This document shows positions 1 through 5,725 of a DNA stretch of 7,914 bases, one piece after another. Positions within the stretch are counted from its first letter, which is position 1; every line of letters starts with the position of its first letter. A program made the translations under genes and the position numbers. The notes under the pieces were generated by a model. It did not search any database and was not told the origin of the DNA. It saw only the letters and a list, made by a program, of their open reading frames with translations. Location of the stretch: the NCBI GenBank assembly GCA_003972865.1, contig QOAX01000101.1:1-7914 (forward strand), given 5' to 3'. The stretch comes from Verrucomicrobiota bacterium. GTDB taxonomy: Bacteria > Verrucomicrobiota > Verrucomicrobiia > Limisphaerales > UBA1096.

Positions 1-410
1 ACACCCCTCTGCTTTGGGCCATAAGGGACACGGTCGGCCTAACCGGAACCAAGTACGGTTGCGGCATCCAGCAGTGTGGAGCCTGCACGGTACTTATCGG
101 CAAGCGCCCCGTGCGTTCCTGCGGCATCAACGTGGGGGAAGTCGCTGGCAAGGACATCACCACCATCGAAGGGCTTTCCGGGGACAGCCGCCATCCGGTG
201 CAACTGGCTTGGGTCGAAGAACAGGTGCCGCAGTGCGGCTACTGCCAGTCCGGACAAATCATGGCGGCGGTCTCGCTGCTTGAACGTAACCCCAACCCCA
301 CGGACAGGGAGATTGACCGGGGCATGCTCAACCTCTGCCGCTGTGGAACTTACCCACGGATACGCAAGGCGATCCGCCGTGCAGCAGAATTACTGAAGGA
401 GGTCGCATGA
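1..410 (+). CDS. iorA: Isoquinoline 1-oxidoreductase-type small [2Fe-2S] subunit, copy 1 (5' partial)
   Basis: This is the electron-transfer subunit of a molybdenum hydroxylase: it carries two [2Fe-2S] clusters that take electrons from the Mo site of IorB. The frame is open from base 3 and gives 135 residues; about 18 N-terminal residues lie outside the window. All eight cluster cysteines are visible: a plant-ferredoxin-type set (YGCGIQQCGACTV, then the Cys of VRSCG) and a C-terminal set (QCGYCQSG and CRCGTY). An internal ATG at 111 would remove the first cluster, so it is not the start. The protein is almost identical to copy 3 and less like copy 2. Its stop overlaps the iorB start as ATGA, implying translational coupling. 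No signal peptide is expected; export would be as a passenger of IorB. The family assignment is firm, the substrate unknown. Confidence 0.93.
   Translation, partial: TPLLWAIRDTVGLTGTKYGCGIQQCGACTVLIGKRPVRSCGINVGEVAGKDITTIEGLSGDSRHPVQLAWVEEQVPQCGYCQSGQIMAAVSLLERNPNPTDREIDRGMLNLCRCGTYPRIRKAIRRAAELLKEVA
396..403 (+). promoter_or_regulatory. Ribosome binding site of iorB copy 1
   Basis: A perfect AAGGAGGT lies inside the end of iorA copy 1, three bases before the ATG at 407. It fixes the iorB start. Together with the 4-nt ATGA overlap it indicates coupled translation of the two subunits. Confidence 0.75.
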
Positions 411-2560
411 AAAACTTAACCATGAACCGCCGCACCTTCCTCAAGGTCACCACCGTGGCCGGAAGCGGCCTGCTGGTCGGCTGCACCTTCAGTTCACCGC
501 AACTGCTCAGCACCCCAAAGGCGAGTGAAGAAGAGCTGGGCCTGTGGGTGCGTATCAGCACGGACGACAAGATCACTCTCATCCTGCCTGCCTCGGAGAT
601 GGGGCAGCAGTCTCACACGGGGCAGGCCATGATCCTCGCGGAAGAACTTGAGGCCGACTGGAACTCCATTCAGGTGGTCACGGCTCCGGTGCATTCTGAA
701 TTCACCAATTCACAAGCAGACCCTCGAGGTATACAGGTTACAGGTGGAAGTGCCAGCATCAGCTTCTTCTGGGATAAGCTCCGGCAGGTCGGGGCGGGCA
801 CGAGGGAGATGCTGACCGAAGCCGCCGCCCAAAAGTGGGGTGTTCCCGTGACGGAATGCCAAGCCGACAACGGACGTATCCGGCACTCCGTAAGCGGACG
901 CAGCCTCAGCTACGGGCAACTGGTCAGTGCCGCCGCCAGGCTCAGCCCGCCTTCCAGTCCAACCCTCAAGACCCCGGACCAGTTCCGGCTGATCGGCAAG
1001 TCCATTCCCAAGCTGCACACGCCCGCCAAGGTCAACGGCAGCGCCGGGTACGGCATTGACGTTCGGCGTCCCGGAATGTTGTTCGCGGCGGTCAGCCAGT
1101 CCCCGGTTTTCGGAGGACAACTCAAGTCCTTTCAAGAAGCGGCGGCCAAGGCTGTCCGGGGGGTCGAGGCCGTGGTGCCGATCCCCAACGGCGTCGCGGT
1201 GGTCGCGGACTCGACCTGGCACGCCAAGCAGGGACTGGAAGCCCTCACGCCTCAGTTCGAGGGCGGCGAGAGCGCTGGGCTGGACAGCGCCAAGGTCACA
1301 ACAAGGCTACGCACCGCTCTTGACGAGATGGGCAAGGCGGTGATTTCCTCCGCGAAGGTGCTGGACGTGGAGTACGAGATGCCTTACCTGCATCACGCTA
1401 CGATGGAGCCGATGAATTGCACCGCCCACGTCACCACCGACTCCTGCGATGTCTGGGCTCCCACCCAGGGTCAGGAGTATAGCATGAAGGCCGCGATGGA
1501 GGTGACGGGCCTCTCCGAGGAGCAGATTCGCATCCACACCACGCTGCTGGGTGGGGGCTTCGGGCGTCGCAGCGAATGGGATTTCGTCACGCAGGCTGTA
1601 ACGGTTTCCAAGGCTCTGCAAAAACCGGTGCAGGTGATCTGGAGCCGGGAAGAGGACACGCAGCACGGCTTCTACCGCCCCACTAGCATGAGCCGCTTCC
1701 AGGTCGGCCTCGGCAAAGACGGCCTGCCTGTCCAGTGGGAAAGCCAGATTGCCCAGCCTAATCTTGCGGCCCGTTTCATGCCTCCGCTTGGCTGGTTTGA
1801 TTTTGACCCCATGGCCGTAGCCGCTTCGGTGCATGACTACGGACTGTTCCCCGATCACTTCTACAAGGTTGAGGGTGTGGAAACAGCACACTCCCCTGTA
1901 GATTTAGGCGTGCCAATAGGACCATGGCGAGCACCACCAAACAGCCTGAACGTTTTCTACACGGAAAGTGTGATGGACGAACTTGCTCATCTTGCTGAAA
2001 TTGACCCGCTGGAGTACCGCTTGAAGTTCCTAGGTGAAAGCCCGAGACACAAGGCTACTTTGGAGCGGGTTGCAAAACAGGCGGGCTGGGGCAGCCCACT
2101 TCCGGAAGGTCACGGGCGGGGCATCGCCATTCACGACTGGTTCCCTCTGGATGAGGCCAAAACTGTGGTCACGCAGGTTGCCGAGGTCTCGGTCACGAAG
2201 CGCGGAAAGTTGAAGGTACATCGCGTGGACTGCGTGATTGACTGCGGGCTTGTCGTCAACCCGGACAGCGTGAAGGCGCAGATGGAGGGGGGCATCATCA
2301 TGGGCATGTCGGCGGCGCTCTTCGAGCAGATCACGCTGGAGGACGGGCGGGTTACGCAAAGCAACTTCGACGACTACCGCATTGCCCGCATGAGGGACAC
2401 CCCGGAAATCCATGTGAGCATCGTCGAAAGCGATGCGGCCCCCACCGGAGTCGGGGAGCCGGGCACTTCTCCGATCGTCCCGGCGATTACTAACGCAATC
2501 TTCGCCGTCACCGGAACGCGTCTCCGGCGTCTTCCGATTGGACGGCAGAAACTGATTTGA
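407..2560 (+). CDS. iorB: Isoquinoline 1-oxidoreductase-type molybdopterin subunit, copy 1 (Tat lipoprotein)
   Basis: This is the catalytic large subunit (717 aa) that hydroxylates an N-heteroaromatic, aldehyde or similar substrate at a molybdenum centre. The N-terminus has a Tat motif (NRRTFLK, residues 7-13), a hydrophobic stretch and a lipobox LVGC with Cys26, so a membrane-anchored periplasmic lipoprotein is likely. A cofactor-binding segment (EMGQQSHT, 64-71) comes first. An a/b hammerhead-like domain follows from about residue 208 (KVNGSAGYG), then WAPTQ with Gln354, GGGFGRR (382-388), PWR with Arg508, and GVGEPG with Glu684. By analogy with xanthine oxidase, Gln354 would lie near Mo, Arg508 in the substrate pocket, and Glu684 would be the catalytic base. 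Unusually, position 68 of EMGQG is Gln instead of Gly. The upstream iorA overlaps it; the next cassette follows after 26 nt. Exact substrate unknown. Confidence 0.93.
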   Translation: MKNLTMNRRTFLKVTTVAGSGLLVGCTFSSPQLLSTPKASEEELGLWVRISTDDKITLILPASEMGQQSHTGQAMILAEELEADWNSIQVVTAPVHSEFTNSQADPRGIQVTGGSASISFFWDKLRQVGAGTREMLTEAAAQKWGVPVTECQADNGRIRHSVSGRSLSYGQLVSAAARLSPPSSPTLKTPDQFRLIGKSIPKLHTPAKVNGSAGYGIDVRRPGMLFAAVSQSPVFGGQLKSFQEAAAKAVRGVEAVVPIPNGVAVVADSTWHAKQGLEALTPQFEGGESAGLDSAKVTTRLRTALDEMGKAVISSAKVLDVEYEMPYLHHATMEPMNCTAHVTTDSCDVWAPTQGQEYSMKAAMEVTGLSEEQIRIHTTLLGGGFGRRSEWDFVTQAVTVSKALQKPVQVIWSREEDTQHGFYRPTSMSRFQVGLGKDGLPVQWESQIAQPNLAARFMPPLGWFDFDPMAVAASVHDYGLFPDHFYKVEGVETAHSPVDLGVPIGPWRAPPNSLNVFYTESVMDELAHLAEIDPLEYRLKFLGESPRHKATLERVAKQAGWGSPLPEGHGRGIAIHDWFPLDEAKTVVTQVAEVSVTKRGKLKVHRVDCVIDCGLVVNPDSVKAQMEGGIIMGMSAALFEQITLEDGRVTQSNFDDYRIARMRDTPEIHVSIVESDAAPTGVGEPGTSPIVPAITNAIFAVTGTRLRRLPIGRQKLI

Positions 2561-2592
2561 ATTAACACCAAACCAAGGAGGTCACAATGACC
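2558..2592 (+). repeat. Inter-cassette leader, copy A
   Basis: This 35-nt stretch runs from the stop of iorB copy 1 into the first codons of iorA copy 2. It matches 5232-5266 at 32 of 35 positions, including the non-coding spacer (ATTAA, CCAAACCAAGGAGGTCA). It looks like a duplicated boundary between cassettes. I see no hairpin in it. Confidence 0.8.
2575..2582 (+). promoter_or_regulatory. Ribosome binding site of iorA copy 2
   Basis: AAGGAGGT lies four bases before the ATG at 2587. It is a full match to the anti-Shine-Dalgarno core and supports that start. No promoter is visible in the 26-nt gap, so translation is probably from the operon transcript. Confidence 0.8.
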
Positions 2593-3045
2593 ACACTGAG
2601 CGTCAACGGACAGCAACACACAATGGACCTTGATCCGGCAACACCCTTGCTCTGGGCACTGCGGGATCACCTCAAGCTCCACGGCACTAAGTACGGCTGC
2701 GGCATAGAGCAGTGCGGGGCCTGCACCGTCCACGTCAACGGACGCGCCGTGCGCTCCTGCGGCATCACCGTGGGCGAGGTCGCAGGCAAGGCGATCACCA
2801 CCATCGAAGGACTCTCTCCGGACAGCAGCCATCCGGTCCAGCAGGCGTGGATCGAAGTGGACGTGCCCCAGTGCGGCTACTGCCAGACCGGCATGATCAT
2901 GGCAACCGCCGCCCTGCTGGAGCGTAACTCCAAGCCCTCCGACCGGGACATTGACCGGACCATCACCAACATCTGTCGCTGCGGGACCTACAATCAGGTC
3001 CGCGAAGCCATCTACCGCGCCGCGCAAATCAAGGAGGGAGCATGA
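2587..3045 (+). CDS. iorA: Isoquinoline 1-oxidoreductase-type small [2Fe-2S] subunit, copy 2
   Basis: This is a complete 152-aa two-cluster iron-sulfur subunit that passes electrons from the molybdenum site of IorB copy 2 to an unknown acceptor. Cys38, Cys43, Cys46 and Cys58 form the N-terminal ferredoxin-type cluster (YGCGIEQCGACT). Cys96, Cys99, Cys130 and Cys132 form the C-terminal cluster (QCGYC, ICRCGTY). The length is normal for the family. There is no signal peptide. It is the most divergent of the three small subunits; for example it has LRDHLKLHG where copies 1 and 3 have IRDTVGLTG. The stop overlaps the next ATG (ATGA, 3042-3045), so it is coupled to iorB copy 2, its expected partner. 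Confidence 0.96.
   Translation: MTTLSVNGQQHTMDLDPATPLLWALRDHLKLHGTKYGCGIEQCGACTVHVNGRAVRSCGITVGEVAGKAITTIEGLSPDSSHPVQQAWIEVDVPQCGYCQTGMIMATAALLERNSKPSDRDIDRTITNICRCGTYNQVREAIYRAAQIKEGA
3031..3037 (+). promoter_or_regulatory. Ribosome binding site of iorB copy 2
   Basis: AAGGAGG lies within the last codons of iorA copy 2, four bases before the ATG at 3042. It supports that start and re-initiation at the ATGA overlap. Confidence 0.7.
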
Positions 3046-5234
3046 AGATCGTCCAACTCAATCGACGCGAATTCCTCAAATCATCCGCACTTGCAGGGGG
3101 AGGACTGGCCCTCGGCCTCTCCGGATTTGCAAAACTCGCTGAAGCGGGCGGTGAATCTGCCCTGCCTCCCTACCTACGCATTGCTTCGGACGGGGGCATC
3201 CACCTCGGAGTACCAAGTGCCGAGATGGGACAGGGCACCCACACCACGCTGGCCATGCTGCTGGCCGAGGAACTGGAAGTGGAGATGTCTCAAATCCACC
3301 ACATCGAAACCCTCCACCATCCGGACTTCAAGCACCCAACTTTCAGGGAGTGGACCAATTCCGCAGCAAATTTTCAAATAACTGGGGGCAGCGTTTCGAT
3401 TCGAGCCTGGCACCTCCCCTTCCGGAAATTAGGTGCAACGGCACGGGAACTGTTACGAACTGCTGCCACCCGCCAGTGGAACGTGCCCGTGGCCGAGTGC
3501 CGAGCCGTGAACGGACGCATCGAGCATTCAGGCACTGGACGCAGCTTGGGCTACGGTGAACTGGCCGGATCCGCCTCGCGGCTGACTCCTCCGGAAAACC
3601 CGCCCTTGAAATCCCCGGAGCAATTCCGACTCTTGGGCAGAGCCATCCCCCGCTGGGACACCCCGGTGAAGGTCAACGGCACCGCCGTTTTCGGCACGGA
3701 CGTGGATTTGCCGGGGATGCTCTACGGCACGGTCAAGCATTGCGTGGTTTGTGGAGAGAAACTCACCGGAGTGGATGACACCAGGGCCAAGGCGGTTCCG
3801 GGCGTGATCGCCATCATCCCGCTGGAGGATCAGGCGGTCGTGGTCGCCGACTCCACCTGGGCCGCCATGCAGGGGGCCCAGGTGCTGACCCTGCACACCA
3901 CTGGAGGTTACTCCGACTTGAGCGACGAAAGCATCGCCCGGCAGTTCCGGTCCGACCTCGCCAAAGCGGGAGTGCCCGTCGCCCATCGTGGTGATCCCGC
4001 CACGGCCATGGGCAAGGCCGCGCAGGTGCTGGAACTAGAGTATGAAGCTCCCATGCAGGCCCATGCGGCCATGGAACCGCTTTGTGCGACGGCAAGTGTG
4101 ACTCCGGAAGGGTGTGAGGTCTGGGCTCCCACTCAATCGTCTGATTTTGCCATGATGATGGCCATGGGGGTGACGGAACTGCCTCCAGAGAAAATCAAGG
4201 TCCACACGACCTACCTCGGAGGTGGGTTTGGACGAAAAGTAGAGTACGATTTCATTACTGCTCCGCTGGTGGCCTCCATGGTTTTGGGAAAACCGGTGAA
4301 GATCACATGGACACGTGAGGAAGACACCCGTCACGATTTTTATCGTCCTCCCTTTCTGATCCACATGCAGTTCGGTTTGGATGTCCACGACATGCCGCAA
4401 GGACTGAGAGCCAAACTGGTTGGGCCAGCAGTCAGCAGACGCTGGCAAATGCCTCCGCCTTGGCTTGAAGAAAACGGGTATGACTGGGTCGTCACCATTG
4501 GCATGTTTGATGGCTACAATTTGCCAAATCGCACACCTGATTTGTCGAAGGCTTATGCCATTCCCAACCTCCAAGTGGACTTTGTGCCCTCTGACATTCA
4601 AGTTCCCACGGGAGCTTGGCGTTCCATTGGAACCTCTCACAACACATTTGCTCTGGAGAGTGGTCTCGATGAAGTGGCGCACGCAGGTGGTCATGATCCC
4701 TTTGAACTCAGAAGAAAACTTCTGACCCACAATCCAAGAGCCCTGGCAGTGCTGGATCGGGCCGCAGAGCTTGCAAGCTGGGGCAAGCCTCCGGAGGGGA
4801 GGTTTCAGGGTATGGGCTACACGGATTACCTTGAAACTTATCAAGTGCAGGTGGCCGAGATTTCCGTGAGCAAGCGTGGCAAGATCACGGTTCACAAAAT
4901 CACCTGCGTGGCCGACTGCGGACAGGTCTTCAATCCACGCATTGCCAAGCGGCAACTGGAAGGTGGAATTCTTTACGGATTGACCGCCACGCTGAAGGGC
5001 GAGATCAACGTGCAGAATGGGCAGATCGTGCAGAGCAACTTTGACGATTACCCGATGCTCAAGCTCAAGGACACTCCGGAGATCAACGTACATCTGCTGG
5101 AGAACCATGAGGCTCCGGGTGGACTTGGAGAAGCCGGGACCCCGCTAATCGGTCCGGCGGTGGCTAATGCGGTCTTCGCCGCCACAGGCAAGCGGGTGCG
5201 CAGGTTGCCCATCCGCCCCAAGGATTTGGTGTGA
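3042..5234 (+). CDS. iorB: Isoquinoline 1-oxidoreductase-type molybdopterin subunit, copy 2 (Tat-exported, no lipobox)
   Basis: This is a complete 730-aa catalytic subunit. The Tat motif NRREFLK (7-13) is followed by a Gly/Leu-rich hydrophobic stretch and a plausible signal peptidase I site after AEA (33-35). No lipobox cysteine is present, so it is expected to be a soluble periplasmic enzyme, unlike copies 1 and 3. Motifs in order: EMGQGTHT from residue 61; a hammerhead-like domain starting KVNGTAVFG; WAPTQ with Gln365; GGGFGRK (393-399); GAWRS with Arg527; and GLGEAG with the presumed catalytic Glu697. The segment between the GGGFG motif and the Arg is 8 residues longer than in copy 1, consistent with a different substrate. 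It is the divergent member of the three; its partner is the overlapping iorA copy 2. Family certain, substrate not determinable here. Confidence 0.95.
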   Translation: MKIVQLNRREFLKSSALAGGGLALGLSGFAKLAEAGGESALPPYLRIASDGGIHLGVPSAEMGQGTHTTLAMLLAEELEVEMSQIHHIETLHHPDFKHPTFREWTNSAANFQITGGSVSIRAWHLPFRKLGATARELLRTAATRQWNVPVAECRAVNGRIEHSGTGRSLGYGELAGSASRLTPPENPPLKSPEQFRLLGRAIPRWDTPVKVNGTAVFGTDVDLPGMLYGTVKHCVVCGEKLTGVDDTRAKAVPGVIAIIPLEDQAVVVADSTWAAMQGAQVLTLHTTGGYSDLSDESIARQFRSDLAKAGVPVAHRGDPATAMGKAAQVLELEYEAPMQAHAAMEPLCATASVTPEGCEVWAPTQSSDFAMMMAMGVTELPPEKIKVHTTYLGGGFGRKVEYDFITAPLVASMVLGKPVKITWTREEDTRHDFYRPPFLIHMQFGLDVHDMPQGLRAKLVGPAVSRRWQMPPPWLEENGYDWVVTIGMFDGYNLPNRTPDLSKAYAIPNLQVDFVPSDIQVPTGAWRSIGTSHNTFALESGLDEVAHAGGHDPFELRRKLLTHNPRALAVLDRAAELASWGKPPEGRFQGMGYTDYLETYQVQVAEISVSKRGKITVHKITCVADCGQVFNPRIAKRQLEGGILYGLTATLKGEINVQNGQIVQSNFDDYPMLKLKDTPEINVHLLENHEAPGGLGEAGTPLIGPAVANAVFAATGKRVRRLPIRPKDLV

Positions 5235-5266
5235 ATTAAACCCAAACCAAGGAGGTCAAAATGACC
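5232..5266 (+). repeat. Inter-cassette leader, copy B
   Basis: This is the second copy of the 35-nt stop-spacer-start leader, 32 of 35 positions identical to 2558-2592. The spacer is exactly 26 nt in both. Conservation of non-coding bases between otherwise diverged cassettes suggests common descent by tandem duplication, selection on translation initiation, or gene conversion. Confidence 0.8.
5249..5256 (+). promoter_or_regulatory. Ribosome binding site of iorA copy 3
   Basis: AAGGAGGT lies four bases before the ATG at 5261, with the same geometry as the site of iorA copy 2. Confidence 0.8.
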
Positions 5267-5725
5267 GAACTAAGCATAAACGGACAGCAACACCGCTTGG
5301 AGCTAGAACCGGAAACGCCTTTGCTCTGGGCGATCCGGGACACGGTCGGCCTGACCGGGACCAAGTTCGGTTGCGGCATCCAGCAATGCGGCACCTGCAC
5401 GGTGCTGATCGGGAAACGTTCGGTGCGATCCTGCGGCATCACCGTGGGCGAGGTCGCTGGTAAGGAAATCACCACCATCGAAGGTCTTTCCGGGGACAGC
5501 CGCCATCCGGTGCAGCTTGCGTGGGTCGAGGAACAGGTTCCTCAGTGCGGCTACTGCCAGTCCGGACAGATTATGGCGGCGGTCTCACTGCTTGAACGCA
5601 ACCCCAATCCCACGGACAAAGAGATTGACCGGGGCATGCTCAACCTCTGCCGCTGTGGGACATATCCAAGAATTAAGAAAGCTATCCGAAGAGCTGGACA
5701 AATGATGGAGAAACAAAATGCCTAA
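5261..5725 (+). CDS. iorA: Isoquinoline 1-oxidoreductase-type small [2Fe-2S] subunit, copy 3
   Basis: This is a complete 154-aa small subunit with both [2Fe-2S] sites: Cys38, Cys43, Cys46, Cys58 and Cys96, Cys99, Cys130, Cys132. It is nearly identical to copy 1 over the shared region, including a 50-residue identical run (codons 5468-5617), but its last dozen residues differ. Thr45 replaces the Ala found between cluster cysteines in copies 1 and 2 (CGTCT against CGACT). The gene ends in an 8-nt overlap with iorB copy 3 rather than the 4-nt ATGA of the other pairs. No signal peptide is present; co-export with the Tat-targeted large subunit is inferred. It should be the electron-transfer partner of iorB copy 3. 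Confidence 0.96.
   Translation: MTELSINGQQHRLELEPETPLLWAIRDTVGLTGTKFGCGIQQCGTCTVLIGKRSVRSCGITVGEVAGKEITTIEGLSGDSRHPVQLAWVEEQVPQCGYCQSGQIMAAVSLLERNPNPTDKEIDRGMLNLCRCGTYPRIKKAIRRAGQMMEKQNA
5707..5710 (+). promoter_or_regulatory. Weaker ribosome binding site of iorB copy 3
   Basis: GGAG lies seven bases before the ATG at 5718, inside iorA copy 3. This is a shorter match than the AAGGAGG(T) sites of the other five start regions examined. A second in-frame ATG at 5733 has no comparable site, so 5718 is preferred. Confidence 0.5.

Noticed and set aside
14..283. Overlapping plus-strand open frames in other frames at the 5' end
   Set aside because: They are Arg/His-rich out-of-frame translations of iorA copy 1 with no homology that I recognise.
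111..410. Start of iorA copy 1 at the ATG at 111
   Set aside because: The frame is open from base 3 and encodes the first-cluster cysteines upstream, matching copies 2 and 3. The gene is cut by the window edge, not short.
1307..1891. Minus-strand open frame of 194 codons opposite iorB copy 1
   Set aside because: It is fully contained in a well-supported gene, is His/Arg-rich and low in recognisable structure, and has no convincing ribosome site.
2561..2586. Possible terminator or promoter between cassettes
   Set aside because: The 26-nt spacer has no inverted repeat with a T-run and no room for a -35/-10 pair, and it is dominated by the ribosome site.
2374..3027. Minus-strand open frame of 217 codons across the iorB copy 1 to iorA copy 2 boundary
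   Set aside because: It is antisense to two certain genes and its translation resembles no family I know.
4035..5108. Long minus-strand open frame (357 codons) opposite iorB copy 2
   Set aside because: The plus strand codes a full, motif-rich IorB here. The minus-strand translation shows no recognisable domain, and the frame is a by-product of codon bias.
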